NCBI GenBank assembly: GCA_963678705.1
Contig: OY783214.1
Span: 5,456,001-5,520,000 of the forward strand
DNA length: 64,000 nt
Reading direction: 5' to 3'
Source: Panorpa germanica
Lineage: Eukaryota > Arthropoda > Insecta > Mecoptera > Panorpidae
Positions 49,632-59,070 of this stretch are shown piece by piece. How positions within the stretch are numbered: the stretch's first letter is position 1; each line of letters begins with the position of its first letter. A model generated the notes under the pieces. The model saw only the letters and a list, made by a program, of their open reading frames with translations, was not told the DNA's origin and ran no database searches. The translations under genes and the position numbers were made by a program.

Positions 49632-50875
49632 ATGACCGCACCAAATTTGAAGGACCTATTTGAAGCTTATGCTAAGTTTGGTAACTCCCAATCCAAAGGG
49701 GATGTGATCACCCTAAAGCAATGTGACAAGTGGATGACGCAAGCAGGTGTTATTGACAACAAAAAAATCACAACAACAGACACCAGTATAACCTATGCCA
49801 AAATGAAGTGAGTTTATCCTGTTGCATTAGTTATCTTGTAAGAAGGATATAAACACTTTCTGCCCAAGTTTTCGGCACTTTAAAGTAAGACTTTTCTTAA
49901 ATTACTAAATTAACTAGAGTTTCAATTTCATTCCAGAGCACCAAAAGGTCTTACATATAAGGAATTTAATGCCTACTTAGATGAATTGGCTGCCTACAAA
50001 AAAGTGGACGCTGCAGAAATGAAGGCAAAATTGGCAGCAGCTGGAATTCCGGGAGTTGCAAATACTACAGTAAATATTATTGATCAAAATATGGAATATA
50101 TCATATTTTGTGGGCCTACTACGTAAATTTTCTTGTTGTTTATATGTTGCGTTTAATGTCATAATTTGAAGCAATGTTCTTCATGTTCACTTTGCAATAT
50201 ATTTAGCAGTTTGCGTTTTATTTTTATTTTTTATTTAATTTATTTAACATCGGACTATTTCCGATACTGAGTCTTTTCACCAACGACTTCATACTGTATT
50301 GACACTTTTGTGGTGTCGTGGCCTCATTGCTCATTTATACATTTTGTGATGTAAACTATAGCAGATTTTTTACTTTTGTTTATAATTATATACTAGTATA
50401 CATATCAATGAAGACTTATGGAAACAAAGATTTGCTTCTGTTCTTGCTACTTTGGTTCTGTCTCTCACTTTAATCGTAGCCAATTTATTAGCACCTAAAA
50501 TTACTGCTTTTCCTATTTCAGTACTCATCCTCTGCGTTCGATTTTTTCTGCCCGTTTTTTAACAATTTACTTGTTAGTTCAGAAAATTAATCATCTTTAT
50601 AATACTATTAAATCATTCGTTATCTAAATGCTACGTTGTCGTTTACTTGGTTTACAAGTTTAATGTTTTTTGTCTCTTTTCAGGCTGCAAGCCAATCAGC
50701 TGTAGTGACCCGGATGACAGACACTTCCAAATATGGAGGAACGGCCAAGGAAAGATTTGATGAAAGCGGAAAAGGAACAGGAATAAGAGATAAACAAGAG
50801 CAGGCCCAGGGGAACAGTGGTTATGTTCAGGGATACAAAAATGAAGGAACTTATGATAAATCACATAACAAATAA
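49632..50875 (+). CDS. TPPP: tubulin polymerization-promoting protein (canonical copy B)
   Basis: Three exons: 49632-49807, 49937-50069 and 50684-50875, giving 166 residues. The core includes [46 protein letters not shown] and [18 protein letters not shown]. The last exon carries the family's conserved C-terminus: [27 protein letters not shown] and [16 protein letters not shown]. This is the only copy in the cluster with that signature, so it is the likely ancestral gene and the orthologue of Drosophila ringmaker. It is predicted to bind, bundle and stabilise microtubules. An in-frame ATG pair at 49608/49611 would add eight or seven residues; alignment with the neighbours favours 49632. Confidence 0.93.
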
Positions 50876-50927
50876 AAAAACTGAGTTATAATTATAAAGA
50901 TTAGTTACTTATAACCTTATATGTTAT

Positions 50928-51143
50928 TTATGAATACACCAATTTAGTCAATTGAGTTATTTTTTGGTATTTTGCTTGATGTATATAGTGGTCTAGATCG
51001 GATTTATCTTCTGGGTCGATTATCTTCCTAAAAGAATGCTTGATCATGCCTACTTTATGTATTCTAAAATACTTTCCAATATATATTAAGAACAAACAAT
51101 ATGTAGCAAGCCATTTTAATTTACAAAATTCTCTGTCATTCAA
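50928..51143 (-). CDS. possible small protein, divergent from TPPP copy C
   Basis: A 71-codon minus-strand frame starts 119 bases from, and divergently to, TPPP copy C. It begins MNDREFCKLKWLATYCLF (a hydrophobic N-terminal stretch), then has a charged tail with RKIIDPEDKSDLDHY. A homologous but decayed segment (NDRKFCKTK, then a shift) lies at the same place before copy D (about 53460-53520). That suggests it was part of the duplicated unit. No family recognised. It could equally be conserved promoter DNA that happens to be open. Confidence 0.3.
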   Translation of the reverse strand: MNDREFCKLKWLATYCLFLIYIGKYFRIHKVGMIKHSFRKIIDPEDKSDLDHYIHQAKYQKITQLTKLVYS

Positions 51144-51150
51144 ATATTTA
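51102..51150 (+). promoter_or_regulatory. duplicated upstream block of TPPP copies C and D
   Basis: TGTAGCAAGCC, then ACAAAATTC and CTGTCATTCA, are shared with 53481-53530 before copy D at a similar distance from the ATG. The block is absent before A and B. It is either a shared promoter or part of a small minus-strand gene. Confidence 0.45.
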
Positions 51151-51261
51151 AAATTTAATTAGAAAATGTTTTAAAAAAATTATAAATAAGTATATGTATC
51201 TAAAATATTACATATTTAATACATATAAAAAAAATTGAAATTGGATAAATAGAAATACAAA

Positions 51262-52974
51262 ATGGCTGCTGGAAAATTTAATTTCAAAGATCTTTTCACT
51301 GCATTTTCGAAATATGGAAATTCAAAATCTGATGGCCAAACAATTACATTACAGCAGTCGGATAAATGGATGAGTCAAGCCGGCATTTTGGATAGTTATG
51401 TAGTCACGTCAATAGATACTAGCATAATTTATGAAAAAATGAAGTAAGTATTATCTATTTGATTAAATTTATTAACTATGTCCACCCGCGGAAAGTCTAA
51501 TCTTAGATAGAAGAGTATATCTACCATATATGTGTAATCTCTAACACGATTAAATTGTACGTGATATTGTAGTTGCATAAATATTAGGGGCTACCTTTCA
51601 ATAATCTAAATACATAAATTTAAAAAAAAAATTTCAGATCACCAAAAGGGCTCAATCTTGACAAATATGTTGAGTATGTAGATATGTTGGCAGCTGCTAA
51701 GAATTTGGATGCAAATACTTTAAAGATGAAATTGGAAGAATCCGGTTTGCCAGACACAAATGTCGTAGTAAATATAATTTATTCATTCTTTCTCAACTAA
51801 TATACGTAAGAATGCACCCAGGTAAAAAGTGTAACATTTCAATTAGCTTGTGTATGCTAACAAGTGTTACACTTAGGGCGTCCGCACATGAAGCGACTGA
51901 TTGCAAACCTTAGCTCTTAATTTGCGAATCAGTCCCAACCGAATGAGAATGGAATGGATACGAGTGAGAGAAAACACACGGCCCCATAAAAACTAAACTG
52001 ATTTTGAGCATGTTTTCAGCGACTCTGTTTCTCGGTCGCTTTTGATGGTGACATCATGAGCAGAGATGTGCAGAAATGCTATTCAAAAGTATTAAAGTAC
52101 ATACATACGTACAAATACGACACAATAAAATCCACTATTATGCTATTGTTAAAAATTCTAGAGTCACGAAATACGGCTCGACTAGTTTGCAATCAGTCGA
52201 CACGTGTGCGGAGGGTCTTATATTGCAAAACCAATTTCTATATGAGAAGTTGAAATTAGCTTGTGGAAACCTAATAGTGAATCTTGCATTGCAAGGAATA
52301 TGCTACCTGCGCAGGGCTTTTACTTAAAATACGAAAGAGCAAGAGAATCAGCATCCTTCTAAATTATTAAAAATATATTGAGTCTCAGTCTAAATTTTCT
52401 ATTTACGTTGAGAGAAGCCCGTATGTGAATATATATTTATATTTGAAATTAAGAAACTGTGGTATTGAATTTATTTTCTCTTCTCATTTGTTTGAAGGTT
52501 TGCGAAATTGAATTAATAAGCTGGACCGTTTTTTGTATGTTTTAGGGGTCCTCCTGGAATTCAAAAGTAACTATCCGCGATAAGCCAAAATCTTAATCAA
52601 TAATGCGCTTTTACAATCAGGTAAATTTAACTAATATGAAAAAAACTTATCATAAAACTGTTACCCACTTTTGCTATTTCAAATATATAAAAACACACAA
52701 TAACAAGCGCCTGCAGATACTTGACAAGTGTAACAAACAGATTTCATTTTATTCAGGATATTTCAGTTTCTGCAAACGCACACGTTTTTTTTTGTAAAAT
52801 AAATAATTAGTAGCACTTATATATGTATAAAATATGTCATTTTTCTTGGGTTTTCAGCTACCGACTGGCGCTCCCGTTGCCGAAGACACAAATCCTAATC
52901 GATTTATAATGAATCCACTAGCCCGCAAAAAAGAACCACGCAAAAGTGAACTCAGTGATGCATCTGCTTCGTAG
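51262..52974 (+). CDS. TPPP/p25-alpha family protein C (short tail)
   Basis: Three exons: 51262-51443, 51638-51767 and 52858-52974, giving 142 residues. The core is well kept (DLFTAFSKYGNSKSDGQT, LQQSDKWMSQAGILD, SPKGLNLDKYVEYVDML). Exon 3 starts LPTGAPVAEDTN and gives a short basic/serine tail (ARKKEPRKSELSDASAS) that lacks the SGKGxG and GYKNxGTYD signature of copy B. Splice sites fall at the same codons as in A, B and D. The second intron holds a 350-bp transposon (51872-52220) and a short exon-like stretch (52546-52596). A tubulin-related role is inferred from the core only. C is most similar to D, indicating a later duplication. Confidence 0.9.
51872..52220. mobile_element. miniature inverted-repeat element in intron 2 of copy C
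   Basis: Arms of about 37 bp: CTTAGGGCGTCCGCACATGA-type on the left and the inverse CACGTGTGCGGAGGGTCTTA on the right, each next to GACTGATTGCAAAC or its inverse. About 350 bp, non-coding. It sits inside a copy of the AATTAGCTTGTGG repeat. A partial relative lies at 47040-47290. Confidence 0.7.
52546..52596 (+). other. possible alternative last exon of copy C
   Basis: After a TTTTAG acceptor, the phase-0 frame reads GSSWNSKVTIRDKPKS and stops. The matching site in copy D (55029-55067) reads GSWNSNVLILDK and stops. Acceptor, phase and first residues are conserved between the two introns. It may be an alternative 3' exon or simply a homologous intron segment. Confidence 0.35.
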
Positions 52975-53229
52975 ACTGAAGGACCTAGGAAAAAATTTGT
53001 TTGAATTATAAGTAAGGTATTTAGGTATGTGTGGATTGGGTTGATAAGGTAAACTAATTTACTAAAATCACAATTAAACTCACGTTTTACAAATTAACAA
53101 AACACATCACTTGTTTTTGTTTTAAATTAAGACTACAACTGAACTACAGGGTAGACTAGTTTGGCAAGTAGTAGACTACAATGCGTGACATCACAGCATT
53201 TTCGACAAAACGCTGTTAGGCCTTGTATC

Positions 53230-53440
53230 TAGGTGGTGGTGACAAAATTCGTCTATATTCGCCATAGATGTTGCTGTAGGGATAACGGCCAACACACATG
53301 ATATTTGGAGTGAACATAATTCACGTTCTTAGTGATATTTATATATAATTTATTTATATTTATACATATCTACATTATTCAACATCAATTGACTTATTTA
53401 ACAACTGTCACGTATTATATCTAGACAGCTATGACTACTT
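53230..53440. mobile_element. degraded fragment related to the 12415 element
   Basis: Shares GGGATAACGGCCAACAC-like, GTGATATTTATATAT and TATATCTAGACAGCT blocks with the 12415/40329 family. It lies between copies C and D. Confidence 0.45.
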
Positions 53441-53628
53441 AATGCGTTATAAAATAATTTACATGTAAAATATGTAAATCTGTAGCAAGCCGATTTAGTT
53501 TTGCAAAATTTCCTGTCATTCACATATTAGAAATGATTTAAAAAAAATTTAATTAAAAAATAAAAAATACAAAAAAAATATTAAATATCTTTTAATTTAT
53601 AAAAAATTTAAATATTAATAAATATAGG

Positions 53629-55912
53629 ATGGCAGGAATAAAAATTAATGCTCGAGATCTGTTTGTAGCATTTTCAAAATATGGAAATTCAAAATCTACC
53701 GGTGAGATAATTAATTTAAAACAAACGGAAAAATGGATGAGTCAAGCTGGAATTTTGGATAACAAAATGATTACAACTGTAGATACGAGCATAATTTATG
53801 CAAAAATGAAGTAAGTTTGCATGCGTGCTTTTAATTAAAGAAAGAATACAGCTTCTTGCGCTTGTGTTATGATCTTCACTGAAAACAACCAATGGGTTTA
53901 TGTCCTATGTCTTGATTTCTATAAAAGTGTACTATGTATTGATAAAGTGGGTAGAACCTCAAATGTTCAATTATTTTTTAATAACTCCTTACATGTTAGG
54001 AGATATTAAGAATTAAAAAAGTCATTTTGTCTCTTTAATTATTAAAGGAATACAACATTCCAAATGCATGTGACATCACAACCGCTGTCAACCTTACAGC
54101 TCATAAATCTCTGCCATATGTATTTATATATCAAAATATCAAATATTATTGACAGCTATTTCGTGGAACAATAAAATTTCAATATTATGTCTGCCGTAAC
54201 AGGGTTAAATAAAATAAAAATTTATTTTTCTTTGACTTGACTTGATTATTTTGTCTACCAACGGCTACAAAACATTACCACAGCACTGACCTACTTAACA
54301 AATAACTGACGTTAAAATGGATTTCACGTCATACAAATATGGCCGACCATTTCTAGCGCTAAAACTACAGTTTAACTTTTTAATTGCTATATCTCCGTCA
54401 ACATTTAGATATTTAATACAATAGACACGCCAATACACATTTATTAACATCAATTTCAATCAACAAATTAAAAATGGACCACTAAAAAAAGAGTACACAA
54501 TTGTATAACAATTATTAACAAAATTTATTAGCATGAAACAAATGCGCCATCTATTGCCCACTAGGTACAAAGCAGGGGTTATAGATTTGTTTAACAGATG
54601 TCGCTACATACAATTACGTTAACTCTTACAAAACTAACAAAAATTAACATTTTATTTCTAGTGTTTTCTATTTCAAATCTTACCCTTGTTTTAGATATAT
54701 ACATTTAAAAATGCAACATTTTTATAAATTTATAAATACATGGCTTTCAGATCACCAAAAGGACTCACTTTTGAAAAGTTTATGCAGTATGTGGATTTGT
54801 TAGCAGCTGCAAAGAATTTGGATGCTACAATTTTAAAGTTAAAATTGGAAGAATCTGGCATGCCTGTGATAAATAACCCCGTAGTAAATATTATTTAATT
54901 TAATTAATTATTCAATGCATTTGAAGTGGAAGAAATTGGGATTACCAGTGCCAAAAAACCAGTGTAGTTACTTTAGTAGTTGTGCAAGATTTTATTTAAT
55001 AAATTGCGACTAATTTTATATGTTTTAGGGGTCCTGGAATTCAAATGTTCTTATCTTAGACAAATAATAAAATCATTATTAAATACTAAATGAAAATAAG
55101 AAAAATTAATTTATTGGAATTAGTAGCAAATTTCTAAATCAAAAAATGCACAGCTGCTAAGCTACAGGTAACTTTAATTTATAAAAAAGTTTAATTATTC
55201 TAAAATAAAATCTGATATTGTCTGCCTTTTACCCACAAGCATGGTGCGGTACTTAGGTCTTGCAAAGAGAAAGTTCTTTTTCGCAGTTGTGGTACCGTTT
55301 TGAACATGGCAATGCTTGCGATTTCTAACCTCACTTTTAGTAATAAGTGTTAATGTCAAACAATAGTATTATTAATGTAGTTAAGTTTTTAACATGTTGG
55401 AGTCACTTTGCTATCATATTGATGATGCGTTGTCATATGAAATGTCTATTTTATCGGCTATAAATGGCAAAAATAGTCCACCTGTCGGAATGCTAATGAA
55501 GATAAAGTTGATCTCCTTTGTTTCTTTTACGCACTTTTTTGTGTTACAACGCAAAAGACAATCATGTCTCGTGTATGCGACCAGCCTTATTTTTGCAATA
55601 AATTTTCTCTAGGCCACCGAACATGGACCACCTGTAGCAATGCCCAAAGAATGTCTAAAAATGGGTACCGGTTCCAAAAGAAACTATAGCAAACATCAAA
55701 GGCCCAAATTAAAATGGCTGCTACAGAATGTAAAACAAATTAGTATTAATTAGATAAGAATAATAAAGAAATATAAAAGTGAACGTCTCATTTTTCAGCT
55801 ATCAGCTGGATCACCTGTCATCACTCATATTCCAGATCGCAGTAAGCTGAATGTGAACCTATTTGGTAGGCAAAAAGATGGCCGTGCAGCTGAAAATGAA
55901 AGGGAGCCTTGA
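53629..55912 (+). CDS. TPPP/p25-alpha family protein D (several last exons)
   Basis: Exons 53629-53810, 54751-54883 and 55799-55912 give 142 residues. The core closely matches C (DLFVAFSKYGNSKSTGE, LKQTEKWMSQAGILD, SPKGLTFEKFMQYVDLL). The terminal exon starts LSAGSPVITHIPDRS and ends ENEREP; like C it lacks the normal TPPP C-terminal signature. Upstream of it is another complete terminal exon (55613-55753) with its own AATAAA, so two isoforms with different tails are possible. Intron 1 holds a 600-bp transposon (53894-54503). A GATATAGG-like AG just before the ATG could be the acceptor of a 5' UTR intron. Microtubule association is inferred from the core alone. Confidence 0.9.
53894..54503 (+). 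mobile_element. miniature element, GGGTTTATGTCC end, copy 3, in intron 1 of copy D
   Basis: Collinear with 42309-42941 but more diverged at its ends (start GGGTTTATGTCC, end GAGTACACAATTG). Its insertion explains why intron 1 of D is about 940 bp, compared with 129-450 bp in the other copies. Confidence 0.8.
55029..55067 (+). other. possible alternative last exon of copy D (i)
   Basis: TTTTAG acceptor then GSWNSNVLILDK and stop in phase 0, matching 52546-52596 in copy C. See that entry. Confidence 0.3.
55450..55510 (+). pseudogene. dead duplicate of a TPPP last exon in copy D
   Basis: The reading AINGKNSPPVGMLMK resembles the start of the exon at 55613 (ATEHGPPVAMPKE) and the other third exons. 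The position where the acceptor AG should be reads CG (TTTTATCG|GCT), so it can no longer be spliced normally. Confidence 0.45.
55613..55753 (+). CDS. alternative last exon of TPPP copy D (ii)
   Basis: Acceptor TTTTCTCTAG, then 46 codons and TAG in phase 0, the phase required by exon 2. It starts ATEHGPPVAMPKECLKMG and continues as a Lys-rich tail ending QISIN. The first ten residues align with the exon 3 starts of A-D (small residue, x, x, x, S/G/A, P, V). AATAAA follows about 10 bases later. Together these suggest a functional alternative terminal exon giving a different C-terminus from 55799-55912. Confidence 0.55.
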   Translation, partial: ATEHGPPVAMPKECLKMGTGSKRNYSKHQRPKLKWLLQNVKQISIN

Positions 55913-57053
55913 TATATGCCATCTTTAGATTTGTAGAGCATGAAACTTATAACAAGAAAAAAGGCTTAAGAAAATATTTTATTTGAATTACAAGTAAATT
56001 ATTTATTCTTGATATATTCTTTTCAATAAATTTTGTACTATCATTGAAAATTATCATTGTTTTATTTTTTAAGGTCAAAAAGATAAAAAAAAAGCATATT
56101 TTCGATAATGTTTTTTGAAGACACAGTTAATTTATAATTATTTCTATAATTACTACATGATAAAATAACATTTAAAGAATACTTTGTGAAATTTTCATAA
56201 ATATATGTAAAGAAATGAGGCATTGACAGCCAATCTCCGTTGACGTCACAAAAAAAAGTAACATTGCAATGCCACTCATAACTCATCACTGGATTTTCTG
56301 AAATCGAAAAATCAAAATGATTTCATTAGTTGATAAGTTTCTGCAGGTAACGCTGTCGAGTTTTTTCTTTTTTATTGATTTTTCAATTTTTTACAGCACA
56401 AATACCGATTTTCATGAAAAAAATTAGAAACTTTGTTATTTTAAAATATGTTAAAATTAAAAAGTCACCAGCGTTACCTCGGCATTTATGTAAAGAAAGA
56501 GTGTGCAACATTTTAAAAGAATCGGTCCAGTGGATTTTGAGCTAGAGATGGCACCGACTTTGAATAACCTGAAAGTGTGAGAAAACGTGTTTAAATGTTT
56601 CAAAATAAGACGAAACCAGACCAGAGAGGTGAAGACTTAAAACTCTATATCTCCAACAGTTTTACTCCAATCGACTTCAAATTTTCACACAATAAGCTTA
56701 ATATGTTGTACATTAATATAAATAAATTTGAATAAATAACCCCCCCCCCCCCTTAAATAACTTAAAATAAAAAAAAAAATTACTATTTCAAGAGGACATC
56801 TCTAGAAATAACAATACACATTTACTAAATTCTATATACAAAATATTTAAAAAAAACTTATCTGATTTTTAAGTTTTCGTTAAAAATATTAAAAGTTGTT
56901 AAAATACGAATATCCAAGTTTAAAAATAGTTTATTTTAATCCTAGACCGAACTTTTATGGATACAAATTTGAACAAAATATAAATATTTAGTAAGTTTGT
57001 AACTTCCCATTGTTTACCTGTGAGGTAAACTGATCGGAACGTATTAATTACAC
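55913..57053. other. 3' UTR of copy D and intergenic DNA
   Basis: An AATAAA-type signal lies near 56024. After that, AT-rich DNA with a 12-C run near 56741 and no gene seen. Confidence 0.5.
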
Positions 57054-58110
57054 CAGCAGTTCTCAAAGTGTGGGGCGCGACTCCTAAGGGGGGCGCAATG
57101 AAGGCTCAGGGGGGGCCCAAAGATTGGTTGAAAAATTAATTAAATTTACTTACAAAATAATAAAGCAAACTTTTTTTTTTAAAATTACAACAAGTGACTA
57201 CACTAAGAGTGCCGAACATTTTTTTTTGTTTATTAGAAAATACAGAAAAAGATACAAACCTTCTGCAATGGATTGAAAAGATGAAAAGCTTTGTAATGAA
57301 GCTAAGTTTGTACAAGGGCGGTCTGAAAAGTTACTAATCTTAAAATTATGATTGAAGAAATCGATCTCAAAACTATTCCAACTATGCTTTCTTAAACACT
57401 AAGAAATCCTCAAATCTTGTTTGGAAAAATATTTTAATGAGAACTTGGACGGTTTGGCATGGATTCAAAACCATCAGTTGATGAGTGTCTTACTCAACAT
57501 GAAGGAAAGAGAAAATCTCATTGACCTCCAAGGTGACACTGGGCTTAAAATGAAGTTTTAAGAATGTTCTCTCACATCGTTCTGGATTGGTGTAAAAGGG
57601 AACATCCAATTTTGAGTGAAAGGGCATTGAAAATACTCACTCCATTCGCAATACTCACTCACTCTTGTGAAACTGGGTTTTCTGCTCTAGCTGCCATGAA
57701 GAGTAAATATCGCTCAAGACTGGATGTGACCAAGGAACTCAGAGTATAGCGTTATCAAAACTGACACCGCGTTTCAAGAAACTATACGCAGAAAAAAACA
57801 AGCACATCCTTCACACTGAAGCTCTTTTTATTATTATTGCTTTGAGTTACAAATAACAATTATGTATTATAGTAGCTAAAATACCTAAATAAATTGTAAT
57901 TCTTTGTATAGAATTTGTTGTTTGAGTACGAATAAACATATTGCCCATTAGAGTATGCATAGAATGTGCAAAACTTAACTAAATAAAAATTGACTGTAAA
58001 ATGTTAAAATGCGACTCCCTTATAATAAATAGTACGCTTACATGTAGGGGGGCCCGGCTTACAGCTGGATTATGCAAGGGGGCTCTAAGTAAAAAGTTTG
58101 AGAACCGCTG
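57054..58110 (+). mobile_element. hAT transposon, internally deleted
   Basis: A perfect 8-bp target duplication, AATTACAC (57046-57053 and 58111-58118), flanks ends CAGCAGTTCTCAAA and TTTGAGAACCGCTG. At 1057 bp it is far shorter than an autonomous hAT. It is the best-defined insertion in the window after the Jockey element. Confidence 0.92.
57250..57749 (+). pseudogene. hAT transposase remnant (dimerisation domain)
   Basis: The C-terminal hAT dimerisation region is readable at 57564-57749 (HPILSERALKILTPFA, then CETGFSALAAMKSKYRSRL). Upstream pieces in shifted frames (LDGLAWIQNHQ, ENLIDLQGDTGLKMKF) fit the same protein with frameshifts and stops. The N-terminal catalytic part and zinc finger are missing, so it cannot work. 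It resembles the ZBED/SCAND3-like group. Confidence 0.8.
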
Positions 58111-58118
58111 AATTACAC

Positions 58119-58698
58119 CATCAAAATGTTTTCTAGTTTCTGGAGTTTTATATTGACTTGTTAACCACTAAATACCTATGTTAACAATTATTTAGGACTG
58201 TAATTAGCAATTAGAAGTCATTTAAGACTAAATAGGTATCATGTTGATAAGTTAAATGAATTATAAACTATAACAATACCTGTCTTAAATTTTAAATGTC
58301 ATTAAATGAAAAATTACTGTAAATTTTTATGTTTAAATAAATATGATACTTATATTGATTGAATGATTTTGACGGGTCATTACCTTCCTAATTCATAATT
58401 TAATTGCCAATAGATTTCGTTATCAGTATTTAGTATAACATAATGATAACTACAAATATTTGTATACAAAGTTAAGCTTTTGGTTTTTACATTATCTTCG
58501 TGTCATTTGGATGTTGGCACATAAGAAATATAAACTTCAACACATATTTTGATTGACCTTCCCTTATTTACAAACCGGACATTCTCTTGTAGGGCACAGT
58601 CGCGCACCTTTTACATTTGCAGTTAAATTCGCCCCTGATAGTACCCACCTAGTTAAAATATAAAACTAACTGCTCCTTTTATAAAAATAGCAAATGGA
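58119..58698. other. intergenic AT-rich DNA
   Basis: No gene seen. Confidence 0.5.
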
Positions 58699-59023
58699 TC
58701 ATATAAAATAATTTTGCAAAAAGCAACATTCGATTCCTTGAATTGAATCGTCTCGGTAACTTGAGAAGTTTTTCATATAAAGAAGCACCCTGAAACGCCT
58801 TATAAAATCTAAGATGTTTCTTATTGTTGTAAAAGTAACTGACATCTCATTGTAAGTAATATAAGGCGACGCTTTTTGCCCTTTTGAATACAATCGTACA
58901 TCCGCTTCCAGATTTAAACATATTATTATGAATGAGACAACTTCAAGTACCATTAAAGGTTTCTTGATAACGACTTGGAGAGTTAAATATCGGGACGTGG
59001 GAAGGTTTGAGTCATTGGGGTAA
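58699..59023 (-). CDS. exon-like open frame, possibly MARVEL-type membrane protein
   Basis: A minus-strand frame of more than 105 codons stays open in AT-rich DNA. It is preceded by a good acceptor (CTCCTCCCCAATAG, AG at 59025-59024). It reads SRYLTLQVVIKKPLMVLEVV, then a hydrophobic segment (SFIIICLNLEAD) and YITYNEMSVTFTT. One predicted membrane helix near the start after a short polar N-terminus recalls the first helix of insect MARVEL-domain proteins. I see no clear donor, and no other exons on this strand, so it may be a lone exon or a relic. Confidence 0.3.
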
Positions 59024-59070
59024 CTATTGGGGAGGAGTTTACCATTACAATTAGGGTTGAAATTAAACAA

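Noticed and set aside
56740..56752. Run of about 12 C
   Set aside because: Simple homopolymer, possibly an assembly or polymerase artefact, with no structure around it.
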